From contig OX442319.1 of the NCBI GenBank assembly GCA_949358305.1, forward strand, positions 8,556,001 through 8,620,000: a stretch of DNA of 64,000 bases, given 5' to 3'. Source of the DNA: Strigamia acuminata. Its lineage: Eukaryota; Arthropoda; Chilopoda; Geophilomorpha; Linotaeniidae. The position numbers and the translations under genes are program-made. Shown one piece after another: positions 31,657 to 43,842 of this stretch (its first letter is position 1; each line of letters starts with the position of its first letter). The notes under the pieces were generated by a model. It was not told the origin of the DNA and did not search any database. It saw only the letters and a list, made by a program, of their open reading frames with translations.

Positions 31657-33816
31657 CTAATTTATGCAGATAAATTTGTAAGTAAACAGTTCAATTATTC
31701 CAAAAAGTAATGACAGTATAATTCCAGTCATAATTAATATAAAAGGTCCAATTATTTGACCAAAAGAAATGGGATTGAATGGATTTTTCGGACAGCGCTT
31801 CCAATCCTGGAACCACCGCTTAAATTCAGTAGATAAGATTCCGGATTGCTTCAACAATAAAATTCTATTAAGAAAATTACACCGGTTATAGTTTCAAGTT
31901 GAATTATAGGGAATACAGCATAAAGTCGTACTTGTAATTGAAATAATCCATGTACCCGTAAGTAAATTGTTTCGAATAACCTACTGATACAGAATCTCTG
32001 CTGACATAATGAGGTGCCACATCAAAACTGCAATTTCCACGAATTAAATTTTGAACATTCATCAATGAGTTAACAAATCCTAATCTTCTACTGTAAATTG
32101 CTTCAATTCCGTCTTTTACAGTTTTAAATTTCAACACAGTTTTGTTTTCATATGGTGAATTCTAGTAAAAAAAAAAGTTATCAATATATTTAAAACCTTA
32201 AGAAATAAAAAAAAATGTTCGAATAACTTTGAAAAGATCTTCCATTTTACTGCCATTGATAATTACAGGCAAAAAATCTGTGTTCTCTAACATATCTTCA
32301 AGTGAGGAAAAAGGAATTTTCCTGTTTGTTGTTGAAAGTAAAGACGTTAATATAGAATTGTAACTAATCCAAAGTACCATTGAAAAAATGAGATAGACGA
32401 CAATGATAACGTTTAGGGACTTCAACGAGTAACTATTTAAGTTGCCTAAATGAAATGAAAATAAAATATTTCACTTTATTTGCATCAATTGCTCCAACCA
32501 CTCATTAAAACCTTGTAAGACAATTGGCCAACAAAGCAGCAACTCGTCAATGAAATTTCGGAAACAACTCGCAACATTCCTTCTTCTTGAAACATAATTT
32601 GCTAAAACATTGACTAGGATAACGGTCAAGCTTATGCCAACTATGCATAGCCACATTTCAACACCGCATGGTTGCAAATAGAAACTTAAATTCAAATCGT
32701 ACTGCTCTAATCTTCTGTATATAATGTCTACTTGGCATGGATACAATGGTGGTGAGAACTTTAGGTAGTCACTTCTCGTTCTGGTTAAAATTAAGCATGG
32801 CACAATATCAGCTGCCTAAAGAGAAATTCTACTGTCATAAAAACTACATTAATATGATATCTATCTACCCCTTTGGTAACATCGCCTATCAATCCTGTCC
32901 AGCTTCCATTGAAGGTGCCAAAATGACTATCGTTGCATCGAATTATTTCAAAGCTTAAATAAGTTTCACCAGATTCATTATTGTTATTTTTTAGCAAATT
33001 AAATATCAAGGATGGGAAATTATTAATTCAGAAATTTTACCTTACATTGAATTTTTTGTTAAAAATAGAGAAAACTTGGCCCATATACCCTCCTAGTGTC
33101 AATGATTTAGTTAATGTAAAGTGTGGTGGAAACTGCAGGAATATGTAAAACTTAATCGATGTATTTAAAAAAGTCGACCTAGATCTGTACTTACATCAAA
33201 AGCCGATATTCGTATGGGCTTTTGGAAATCGGGGATTTTCTTGGCACTTTGAAAGATTATAATTTTTATTTTAAATTTCAACCAATAACTTAATCCAACA
33301 AACTAACTAAACCCACCTTACAGACTGATTTTCACAACTTAATTGTAATAGCAAATTTCCTTCTAGATTATTAGCAGCATTAATTATTAGCCATTGATTC
33401 CCTAAATATTGGACGTTGTTCTGCAATATAAAAATATTTAATGATAAAAGTGCAAAAATAACTTACCACAGCTCAATGGCAAATAACTATTAATGGTCAA
33501 GTTTTTACTTTTTTATCAATACCATAATAATTTACCTCTGCATTGGCGTTGAGCTTTTCAAAACCATCTACAAAGTTAAACATGAATAAAGTATGTACAA
33601 TTTCAAAGGTAATATTAAAATTACACTACACCTTGATTTGAAATTATCCTCACATGAGGACATCCAATGTTGTCGGCGAAGTTACTTGTCCTCTTATAAC
33701 ACAAACAACATACTTGAACAAAAGAAATACATGTTTTATAAAGAAAAATTTCTCACATTCAAATTATTTAGCTTACATGTTTGAAGTGTCATGCTTATCA
33801 GTATAACAAGATACAT
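31657..33816 (-). CDS. Ionotropic receptor IR-B, apparently intact
   Basis: Same 11-exon structure as IR-A. Exon 1 starts at ATG 33816 (MYLVILISMTLQT). The third exon is slightly longer (GFEKLNANAE). The S1 motif NGSWTGLIGDVTKG, M1 (MWLCIVGISLTVILVNVL), VLWISYNSILTSLLS, and the last exon ending FGIIELFTYKFICIN are present. Exons and splice sites correspond one to one with IR-A and I saw no stop or frameshift, although I did not trace every junction base by base. Its 3' flank matches that of IR-A, and a broken copy of the channel gene's first exon lies beyond it, so A and B arose by a block duplication including the 5' end of the channel gene. Confidence 0.83.
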
Positions 33817-34396
33817 TCTTCAAATCTGCTAGAAACTAGTTTGTATTGGATACGAAAGCACTCATTTCTGCACTCATGAAATCATCTTTCTTATACACAA
33901 TTGTGATTGACCAGAGGTAGGTTTCAGGGTGCCTTGCAGCAATGCAAAACATTCAATACCGGTACTATGAAACACAACGGACCGTCAGATACCGCAATGC
34001 GGTGAGACCTAAAAAATATTCTTGTTTTTAAAATGTTCAGTCACTTAATCAATTTGCTAGAAAAACAAGAACAAAAATAAGTGCGCAGCGTTGCCAGCGT
34101 TTTATAATTCCGGCATTTTCAGTTTTAGCGTTTTTTGACTTTTAAATAAAATTTTCAGCATTTTTTATTGTGGCGTTTTGAAGTAATTAATGTAATAAAC
34201 ATAATTCGTGCTTTTTGACATTGTAGCGTTTTTTTTTTTGCTAGCGTTTTTCATGCCAGCGTTTTTTTTTATTTTGTGAATGTTCCCGCCGCCACCGTCC
34301 TAAGTCCGCGCACTCTCCAGTAAATTGAAATCCAAGGCCAACCCTTTAATATAAAACTCGATGTACAGTGTCACCATCCTTAAAGATGCCTGTCTT
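33817..34396. other. Intergenic with repeated GCGTTTT motifs
   Basis: The 5' flank of IR-B (to about 33920) is followed by a stretch (34085-34265) in which CAGCGTTTT or TAGCGTTTT recurs at irregular spacing. No gene is seen. Confidence 0.45.
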
Positions 34397-34571
34397 CAGG
34401 ACCGGTGCAAAGGGTGAGGCGGTGAGGTCGTCTCAGGTGGCATATTTCCAGGGGCGGCGTCTTTGGGCGCACAATCCAATTTCTTTCCATCAAGAAAAAT
34501 TTTTTTTTTACCGTTCAAAAGGGCGGCATATGCCTTGCTCGCCTCAGGTGGAAATATGTGCACCGGCCCTG
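34397..34571. mobile_element. Short inverted-repeat element (MITE-like)
   Basis: The ends CAGGACCGGTGCA and TGCACCGGCCCTG are inverted. The similarity continues inward (GAGGCG; CATATTTCC and GGAAATATG). No clear target duplication was found, so the superfamily is open; the CAGG...CCTG ends resemble hAT-type elements. Confidence 0.5.
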
Positions 34572-36470
34572 ATACAGTCTGTTTGATTCTCGTAAAATCC
34601 AACTCAAATCCCAAAAACAACTCAAAGACTTTGTGTTTTTTAATTCTAGCTTGTCAAAATGATGCCTCATTTTCCGTGTTATTATTTTCTCCTGACAGGT
34701 TTCTTCCAAATCGAATTTATAATTTTGGTTTGAAAGTGTAAACCACATAAAATATTAACGTTAAGTTATAAAAACTGCAACAGCAACACAGAAGCAACGG
34801 CAGTATATCTATATTTCAGTTAACTTTTTGGCAGTAGGAATCTATGTTCCCACAACATAGAGTATCTCATAATTCTGGGATCACAAACTGTTGGGGTTCT
34901 TGAGGCTTATGGAGGCGCCAATGTACCTGGCTAAAGTTGGTTAATTGGGGATTAAAATTTGATGACCTGGACTTCCACTCGAAACAATGGACATGGGGGT
35001 ATGACGACTATTTCTGGGTATTGAAGGAACCAATCACGTTGCAGTGCATTGAACTTCTTGACCTTATTTCATTTTACTTAAAAGCTGTAACTCAAAGAAT
35101 AAAACTCACTTGCTGTTTAACCATTTCAAAGACTTGACTCCAAGATTTATTCCAACACAAACCAATACTCACAGCAAATACAAACAACAACAAAACCTCA
35201 CTCTCAACTCACACTATCACATAAACACATCAAACATTCCTTTATCTCACTCTGGATGTACCCGTAGTTCTAATTTTAGCACGGTATAGACTGTGTCCCT
35301 TTGCAATTGCTAAATCTTGTGATCGCTTGGCCACCCGAGTGCGACCTGCGGCCCTACCACACTCCGCCCAATAGCCCCAAGGTCACCCCTCCTCGCGGAG
35401 TTGGATTACCCAGTACAGAGAAGGAGGGAGCTGAGTGGCTCAGGGAAAGAAAAGAGCGCTTGGTCACAACTGAGACAGACATGTGAAGTGAAGTGCTGAA
35501 CCCACCAAGAGCAGTCGTGCTCTGTGCTGACTCTGCTCTCCTACCTATTCACCACTGTGACGCTCAGTGGTGAGATGTCGGATCCACCACAGCCTCCATA
35601 TGCCGTTGCATGGGCTGTACGGGTGAGTACAGCAGAATAGTTATGTCCAACCGGCCACGTCATTCATGGGGATTCCTCCCTGTGTGTGACAGGTCAGTTG
35701 CTGGTGTGGCATGCGTTCGCCAACACATCGGTAGTCTGGAGACTCCAATCCCTAAACAACGATTAAAAGACAATAACCCAACTATCTGGGAGTCCTTATC
35801 TTATTTTACGTGAGAATGCGTCCCACCCCAGGTTACCATGCGTAAGACCATACCGTCACAATATTTTATTTTTGGAATTAGGGGCCCATGAAATTCAGAG
35901 TCCCAAGGGGGAAACTCTTGTGCCAAGGTGGAAGGGAATACTACCTGGGTAGGAGAGTACAATACCAGTTTTTTTCTGCTTGCTGGCAACCCATGCTACA
36001 CCGCTGGTTTTAGTGGGTTTATTCGGGAACCTTTCAAAATACGTTCCTGTGCATTCGGGCAAATGTCCTAACTTCGGTTGTCACAGCAATCCAAAAATAA
36101 TACAACTGACGTCTTTCATTAAGAAAAAAAAAACATAATTTAAAACCATATGATAATTACATTCTTTGTTGAAATACTGACTGTTGATAGTATACTCTGT
36201 AGAGAGTAGCATTCACATAAATTTGAATGTGTTTTTGCAAATCCACTGCCTTTTTACTGTGACTTGATCCACCTTTGTAAAGCTCAAACATGATTGAATA
36301 TCTCTCCCATAATAACACAATGAATTGAATATAGACATGAAAAAATACATACGGTTTTAAAGTCCACTCAGGTGAAAACGTGGCACTCGATCCACTGAAA
36401 AACATCGCATTGCAGCTATATTGATGTTTTGTGAAACTTGGCAAGTAATTACTATTTGTGAAAGTTGACA
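34572..36470. other. Intergenic, including an unrecognised GC-richer segment at 35270-35830
   Basis: No gene is supported. The segment 35270-35830 is GC-richer than its surroundings. It holds a hairpin CACCACTG/CAGTGGTG (about 35548-35572) and a Gly/Pro-poor 61-codon frame without signature. It may be a fragment of a mobile element, but no termini were found. Confidence 0.4.
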
Positions 36471-36605
36471 AGTACTCCCTCTGTCCCAAATTATGGTATA
36501 TATACATTTCTACTACTCCTTCTGTCCAAAATTATGGTATACATTTCTACTACTCCCTCTGTCCCAAATTATGGTATACATTTCTACTATTATTTTTGTC
36601 CCAAA
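36471..36605. repeat. Tandem repeat of about 38 bp at the IR-D breakpoint
   Basis: Three and a half units of TACTCCCTCTGTCCCAAATTATGGTATACATTTCTAC. The last unit runs directly into exon 4 of the IR-D fragment at about 36605, where that gene copy is truncated. The motif CTCCCTCTGTCCCAAATTA resembles the end of Tc1/mariner-type Stowaway elements. Confidence 0.8.
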
Positions 36606-37050
36606 TTATTAGCAGCATTAGTTATTAGCCATTGATTCTCTAAATATTGGACGTTGTTCTGCAATATAAAAATATTTATTGATGAAAGTGTAAAAATAAC
36701 TTTCCAAAGCTCGATGGCAATCAACTATTGATGGTCAAATTTTTATTTTTTTATCAATACCATAATAATTTACCTTGGCACTGGCATCGAGTTTTTCAAA
36801 ACCATCTACAAAGTTAAACATTAATAAAGTGCAATTAAAAAGGTAATATCAAAATTACACTCCACCTTGATTTGAAATTACCCTCACACGAGGACATCCA
36901 ATGTTGTCGGAGAGAACACTTGTCCTCTTATAACACAAACAACATACTTGAGCAAAAGAAATCCATGTTTTATATTTTTTGTTTTCTCAAGTTCAAATTA
37001 TTTAGCTTACATGTTTGAAGTGTCATGTTTATCAGTATAAGAAGATACAT
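36606..37050 (-). pseudogene. Ionotropic receptor fragment IR-D (exons 1-4 only)
   Basis: Contains exon 1 from ATG 37050 (MYLLILINMTLQT), exon 2 (GCPRVRVISNQ-like, containing DNIGCP), the small third exon (GFEKLDASAK) and the start of exon 4 (NNVQYLENQWLITNAAN). It stops at 36606 against the tandem repeat. All membrane segments are missing, so it is a truncated pseudogene. Confidence 0.82.
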
Positions 37051-38024
37051 TCTTCGAAACTGCAAGAGAGTAGTTTGTATTAGATCCGCAAGCAGCAGTA
37101 GCATTGATGTCAATGCAATTTTCTGCACTCATAAAATCAATTTTCTTAGCCTATTAAAGTGTTATTGTGATCGCCCACTTCACCTGACTTCCGTCTTTAT
37201 TTTCAAGAAGCATGTACCGTAAGCGGTTTTTCTAAATTGTGAGTGGCGGCCGGGGAGGACTATGGGGCGTTTGGACACCATTCACGATTAAGAACAACCC
37301 TAAGAACACGCACTTTGGATTGATTATATCTTTATTGTGGTTGTCTAGGAGTTGCGAGTTCACTGTGTGGCCTAGGTCCCTGTTTTTAAAAAATTCAAAC
37401 AGTCATCTAATCAATTTGCTAGAAAAATGAGAACAAACAAGCATTTTTTTATACAATTTTATTTTATTTTATCTAGAGCCAAAATGTCGAAATATTGATT
37501 CCTTCTTTAATTTTCGGATTCTCAACTAAATTCATAAAAAATGTATTGGCTCAATTAATTTCTAACTTCTACCAGCATTGATTAATTCTTTCTTTATTTA
37601 TATCTTGATTAAACTTAGTAAAACTCTATTTGCTAAATTAGTTTCTACCCGGAAACAACGGGCCACGAATCCACATTTCGGCCATGATGCACCCAACGCT
37701 CCATTGGACCAACGGAGTCCTTAACTGGGCTGACATTGCTAAAGAACTCAGCCCCATTGAGGAATCAAACGAGAAGTATGTTTGACTAGGTTTTTTGTTT
37801 ATTTATTTAAGTATGTGTGGAAGTTGCTAGGACAATCCCCTAACAACCTTCGCATTGTTTGGTGTAAATACAATAACGCGATTACCATGCTGGAGACATA
37901 ACAATAGTGATAAAAAAGTGACACACATTTAGTAAATAATTGCAATAAAAAACAATAATTTTTTAGTGTTTGATTTTTCTACAAGCAGTTATATTTAGTG
38001 CAAGAATCAAAACATCTAACTAAT
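37051..38024. other. Receptor upstream flank, duplicated at 44.9-45.9 kb
   Basis: Near-identical to about 44913-45880 (GTGAGTGGCGGCCGGGGAGGACTATGGGGCG; GGCCACGAATCCACATTTCGGCC). It also matches 56050-56400 in part. It holds the exon-like segment annotated at 37642-37775. Confidence 0.65.
37642..37775 (+). other. Exon-like segment, copy 1 (possible UEV/UBC-like fragment)
   Basis: 134 bp open throughout between an acceptor-like CTAAATTAG and a donor-like GAA|GTATGT, encoding a segment with GPRIHISAMMHPTLHW and NGVLNWADIAKEL. The pattern (P-x-I-x-I then H-P then a G-V turn, W, and an amphipathic helix) vaguely recalls ubiquitin-conjugating-enzyme-variant domains, but that is only a resemblance. 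The same exon recurs at 45501-45634. Confidence 0.35.
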
Positions 38025-39104
38025 TCATGTATTAAATTTGTAAGTAATCAGTTCAATTATTCCAAGAAGTAATGACAGTATAATTCCAGTCATAATTAAT
38101 ATGAAAGGTCCAATTATATGACCAAAAGAAATGGGATTGAATTGATTTTTCGAACAGGTCTCCCAATCCTGGAAACTCCGCTTAAATTTAACTGATAAGA
38201 TTCCGGATTGCTTCAACAATAAAATTCTATTAAGAAAATTACGCTGGTTATAGTTTAAAGTTCAATTAGTGAATACAGCTTAGAATAGTACTTGTAATTG
38301 AAATAATCCATGTAAGTAAATTGTTTTGAATAAGCTAGTGATACAGAATCTCTGCTGATATAATGAGGTGCCACATCAAAACTGCAATTTCCACGAATTA
38401 AATTTTGAACAGACAGAACTGACTCGATGAATCCCAATCCTCTGCTATAAATTGCTTCAATTGCATCTTTTACAGTATTAACTTTCAACACAGTTTTGTT
38501 TTCATATTGTAAATTCTAGTAAAAACAAGTTATTGATCTACGTACATAAAAATTTAAGAAATAAAAATAATTGTTCGAATAACCTTAAAAAGTTCTTCTA
38601 TTTTACCGCCCTTTATAATTACAGGCAAAAAATCTGTTTCCTCTAACATGTCTTCCAACGAGGAAAATGGAATTTTTGTGGCCGTTGTTGAAAGCAAAGA
38701 AGTTAATACAGAATTGTAACTAATCCAAACTACCATTGAAAAAATGAGATAGACGACAATGACAACATTAAGGGACTTCAATGAGTAACTATTTAAGTTG
38801 CCTAAATGAAATGAGAATAAAATATTTCACTTTATTTGCATCAATTGCTCCAACCTCTTATTAAAACCTTGAAAGACAATTGGCCAACAAAGCAGCAACT
38901 CGTCAATAAAATTTCGGAAACACCTTACAATATTCTTTCTTGTTGAAACATAATTTGCTAGAACATTGACTAGAATAACGATCAAGCTTACGCCAACTAT
39001 ACACAGCCACATTCCAACACCACATGGTTGCAAATAGAAACTTAAATTCCAGTCATGCTGCTCTAATCTTTTGTAGATAATGTCTACTTGGAATGGATAC
39101 AATT

Positions 39105-39288
39105 TGTGAATGAATTTAAACACTGAAATAAGTAATTGCGCGATTGTTTGGTTAAAGAGCAAAGTCTTTAATTGTTTGCGTGTTGTTGTCCTTGACAACA
39201 GTCGTTGTACACAAATGGATGATTAAAATGAGCGATACTTTCTTTTCCATGTTCAAACATTCGTGGTTTATTCACGGGTACACCAACA
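39105..39288 (+). repeat. 5' LTR of the Ty1/copia element
   Basis: 184 bp, TGTGAATG...ACCAACA, preceded by target duplication CAATT. Its 3' third is diverged from the other LTR. Confidence 0.92.
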
Positions 39289-39414
39289 AGTGGTAGCAGA
39301 GCACGGTTGGAAAATTCAGGCTGTAACACAGAGAAGCGCAAGTAGAAAAATAGAAAAATTAAGAAGTGAAATTAATTTTCGCATATTATTTTTCCGCACG
39401 TAATTGGAGACAAG

Positions 39415-42400
39415 ATGGCGACCGTGAACATCTCATCCAATACGACGACGATAGAGAGACTAACGGAGCGGAATTACTTTCTATGGAAAATGCGCATCAG
39501 GTCAACGCTGAAGAAACAACACTTGTGGAAAACGATGATTGAACAAGCTGAACCGGAGAAAGCACGACCGGGACAGGCAAATTACGCCCAGATGCAGGCA
39601 ATTTGGGATGACTGGGAAAGAAAGAATGATGAGGCAATGCACATTTTGGTTATTTCGCTGTCGGCGGAGCAGGCTGTTCGATACAGCACCGAGACAAGCG
39701 CGAAAGTCTTGTGGGACAAGATTGAAGCCGACATGGGACCAAGAAATGCCTACGAAATTGTCAAATGCGGAATCGAATTGGCCAAATTAAAGATGATAGA
39801 GAAAGAATCCGTTAATGAATACATTAACCGAGCCGAAGCGATAAAAGCAAAAGGAGCAGAACTTGGGAAGATTTATTCAAACCAAGAGATGGTGGCTTAT
39901 GTGGCTCAAGGATTGCGAGCAGAATTTGAACATAATGTTAGGATTTTCGATGGCCAAAAGAACAATTTGTCGATGATGGACGCACGGACGATGCTACGAG
40001 GAGAAGAAGAGAGATTGCGAGATAAAAGGAAGAGCGGACAAGGATCCGAAAACGCCTACAGGGCGAGACCAAAAGGAAAAAGTGGAGTCAAATGCTTTAA
40101 TTGCCATAAAAAGGGGCATTTTGCAAGGGATTGCTGGTCGAAGGACAAAGGCAAAGAGATGTCGACAGGAAGTGCAAATGCACGAACACGAGGAGGCGGA
40201 ACGAAACCATTTGAGAAATGGCGAAGCGGAAAGAAGCCAACGGAGCACAGCGCACGTTGCGAAGCGTTTTCATCAACCAAACCACGTGAATATTCATTTG
40301 GTGCGTGGGTGAAGCCGAGAAGTCGAATGGACGAGCAAGCCAATGCTGTAACGACGCAAGAAGAAGAAGAGAAGGAAGAGTGGCTAATTGATTCGGGCGC
40401 GACAAGCCACATGGTGTCAAACAAAGAGGTTTTTCACGTTTTTGAGCCATATCCGCAAAATGTGGGATTAGCTAGCGGTGAAGTCGAAGCGGGATCGCCA
40501 GGGCGAGGACAATTGGTCATAAAAGAGCACGAAATGGAAAATAGATTACGTTTGAGCAACGTTTTATACGTTCCAACTCTACAAACGAATTTGTTGTCAG
40601 TTCCTAAAATTGTGGACGCTGGATTAGAAGTCAGATTCACGAAAGATTGCGCAAGAGTACTTGATGCTGCTGGAAATAAGGTGATGACGGCACAGCGAGT
40701 AGAAGACAAGTTTTTATTGTCAGCGACCTATTGCGAGGGGTCGAGGGGAGAAGTTGCGTGTGCAACTGGAGCGCCTACACGTACGATTTGGCATCGTAGA
40801 TTGGGACACCCAAACCCCAGAAGCATGGACGAAATGGGCAGACAAGGATTGGTCAGAGGCATGACATGGGATAACAAGACACAAGTCGAACTATGCACTG
40901 AATGCATAAAAGCGAAAATGGCGAAAATATCACGAAAAACAGTGACATTTCAACAATCTCAGCAAATATTGGAATTACTGCACATGGATTTGATGGGGCC
41001 AATGCCAACGAATTCATTGGGTGGAGCGAGATTTATTCTCACTATAGTTGATGACTACAGTCGTATGATTTTTGTGAAGTTGCTGGAACAGAAGGGTCAA
41101 GCGGCGGAAGCCATAAAAGGATTTTTGGCGCGACACGAATTGCAAAAGGGAGAGAAAGTTAAACGTATTCGAACCGACAATGGCGGAGAATTCTTAAACG
41201 AGAATTTGGCACAATTTTACAACCAGAAGGGAATTCGTCACGAATTGACCACACCTTGGACACCAATGTCTAATGGATTAGCCGAACGGACAAACCGGAC
41301 CATCACAGAAACGATGAGAGCGTTAATGTTGGACTCAAAATTGGCATTACCATTTTGGGGCGAAGCAATGTTGACGGCGGCTTACCTGCGGAACAGGTGC
41401 AGATCAAGTGTACATGGGAAAACACCGTATGAAATATGGATGGGACGACCACCAGATGTTTCTTATTTGCGAAGATTTGGATGTATGGCCCATGTGCTGG
41501 AACCAAAGTTTAGACAGACAAAACTGAGCGCGAAGACGAAAGAAGGATTTTTAGTCGGATACTCAGCGACGCGCAAGGCATATCGGATTTTTATACAAGA
41601 AACTGGACGGATTACGGAGTCACGGGACGTGGCATTTGACGAGACACGACTGGGCAATTTGGACGTACCCGGGGAAACCAAAACCGACGAATTAGTGGAA
41701 TTAGATGTCCATTATGACACGCCGGTTCTTTCGATCGAGGTACCTGCACCAGTTGAGCAAGTACAACCCGAGTTGCAACCAGAACCAGAACCAGAACCAG
41801 AACCGGATCAGGAACCGGAACAAGAACGGGAACAGGAGCCAGTACGGGTGCCGGCGCAGGTCCCCGCTCGAAGGGGAGGAAGGAGACCCGGCGCAACCAA
41901 AGATGTTTTGGCTGTTGAAAAACAAGCGAGAATAGAAGCGACTGAAGCAGACTTACTGCAACGAGGCGTACGACGTTCGGGGAGATTGAGAGAGCAAGCA
42001 AACATGGCTGACGTTTTAATAACGCCAACTACGCAAAAGGAAGCGATGAAATTACCTCAAGCGGACAAATGGACGGAAGCGATGCAAGATGAGATTAATT
42101 CCATGCATCAGCACGAAGTCTGGAAAATGGAGAAGAGACCAAATGATGTAAAACCGGTGAAGTCTAAATGGGTATTTAGAATCAAAGAAAATCCGGATGA
42201 AAGTCTTAATTGATACAAAGCACGTTTGGTGGCTGTTGGTTGTAGCCAAAAGCCTGGGACCGATTACGACCAGACATTTTCACCAATGGTGCGAATTGAA
42301 TCACTGAGGATCTTACTGGACTTAGCAGCAAAGGAGGATCTTCTGTTGGATTTGCACGACGTGAAAACAGCATACTTACATGGCAAATTAAAGGAGAGGA

Positions 42401-43545
42401 TATTTATGGAACAACCGGAAGGATTTGAAGAAGCAGGAATTGAATTTGTTTGTAGACTTTTAAGAAGTATTTACGGGCTAAAGCAAGCAGGACGTTGTTG
42501 GAACGAGAGACTACATGAAGTTTTAACAGCTTGCGGTTTCAAGAGAATGGCAGATGATCCGTGTCTTTACCAATACAGAAGCGACGATGGAACAATGTAC
42601 GTAGCAGTTTACGTAGACGATCTTGTGACGGCAAGTTTAAACGCCAAGGTTCGAGATGAAAAGATCAAAGACTTGAACAAATTTGTGGAATTGGTGTCAA
42701 TGGGCAAACTTACTTACGTTTTGGGTTTGGAAGTCAGTCAAAAAGATGGAGAGATTTATCTATTTCAACGAAAATACGCAGAAAAAATTTTGAAACGTTT
42801 CGGACTGGACAAATGCAATCCAGTTGCTACACCAATGGAATTGGGACTCAAGTTGGAGGAGTTTGAAGACAGCGAACCAGTTGACCAGAAACTGTATCAA
42901 GAAGTTATTGGCAGTATTATGTACCTGGCAACCAGTACCAGGCCAGACCTAAGCTTTGCGGTGAGCTCACTTTCCCGATTTAACAAGGACCCAAGGGAAA
43001 TGCACATGGCGGCGGCAAAGCGAATACTAAGGTACATTCGAGGGACGCTAGATTACAAATTGAAGTACACGAAAGGGGAATACCATCTACACTCCTACGC
43101 TGACGCGAGCTGGAACTCGACGCAAAACGCACGTTCATTCACGGGATATGTTGTGAAGAATGGAGAATCATTGATAAGTTGGCGATGCAAGAAGCAGGGC
43201 AATGTAGCGGAGTCATCTTGCGAGAGCTAACTGGATGCGGTGGCGGACGCAGTCAAAGAACTGAGTTGGGTGAAGGGGATCTTTACAGATTTGCGAGCAC
43301 CAGTCGGCGAGGAGATGACACTCTACAATGACAACGAGGCAGCAGTCCAGATGCTGCAGGATGGTGTGCAGAGAGTCCGGACAAAATATCTTAACCGGAA
43401 GTACAATCTAATCAAGTCAAAAGTCGAGGTGGACAAGGTCAAGGTGGTCCACGTACCAGGAGTAGAGATGTGGGCTGATGTTTTAACGAAACCACTCAGC
43501 AAGCCAAACATTGATAAATGTTTAAGAGGGATGAACATTCTCTGA
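39415..43545 (+). pseudogene. Ty1/copia Gag-Pol, one frame with two nonsense codons
   Basis: A single frame from ATG 39415 to the stop at 43543-43545. Gag occupies residues 1-220, then a zinc knuckle CFNCHKKGHFARDC (about 226), protease WLIDSGATSH (about 323), integrase zinc domain HRRLGHPN...CTECIKAK (about 460-500) and integrase core residues DLMG, TDNGGEF and the Glu of LAERTN (about 524, 588 and 625). A Glu/Pro-rich linker follows, then reverse transcriptase (KSKWVFRIK; DVKTAYLHGKL; YVDDLV) and RNase H (YADASWN). A TGA at 42211-42213 replaces what is usually Arg before YKARLV. A TAA at 43228-43230 replaces the Glu expected after SSCES. There is no frameshift. The element is therefore recently dead or depends on readthrough. 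Confidence 0.92.
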
Positions 43546-43657
43546 AGACAAGACAGAAAAGATAGTTTATGATGTTAACATTAGTTTGTTTAAGTTTGAT
43601 GAAAAATTCGTTTTTATTTTGTGAATTTATTATTAGTGTTAAAATTCAAGGGGAGAT

Positions 43658-43842
43658 TGTGAATGAATTTAAACACTGAAATAAGTAATTGCGCGATTGT
43701 TTGGTTAAAGAGCAAAGTCTTTAATTGTTTGCGTGTTGTTGTCCTTGACAACAGTCGTTGTACACAAATGGCTGATTAAATGAGCGACATATCTTTCTTT
43801 TCAACGTTCAAATGATTGTGATTATTTCCGGTTGTACCAACA
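43658..43842 (+). repeat. 3' LTR of the Ty1/copia element
   Basis: 185 bp, followed by target duplication CAATT (43843-43847). Confidence 0.92.

Larger units (their letters stand above)
39105..43842 (+). mobile_element. Ty1/copia LTR retrotransposon inside IR-C exon 8
   Basis: LTRs of about 185 bp (39105-39288 and 43658-43842) start TGTGAATGAATTT and end ACCAACA. The 5-bp target duplication CAATT lies at 39100-39104 and 43843-43847. The primer-binding site TGGTAGCAGAGC directly after the 5' LTR (39291-39302) fits initiator tRNA-Met, typical of copia elements. A purine tract AAGGGGAGA precedes the 3' LTR. One long Gag-Pol frame is broken by two in-frame stops. The first 115 bp or so of the two LTRs are almost identical, but the last 70 bp differ at many positions. 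Confidence 0.95.

Noticed and set aside
35270-35830. GC-richer segment considered as rRNA, tRNA or LINE 3' end
   Set aside because: No tRNA B-box with cloverleaf, no rRNA core motif and no poly-A or microsatellite tail were recognised; left as unassigned.
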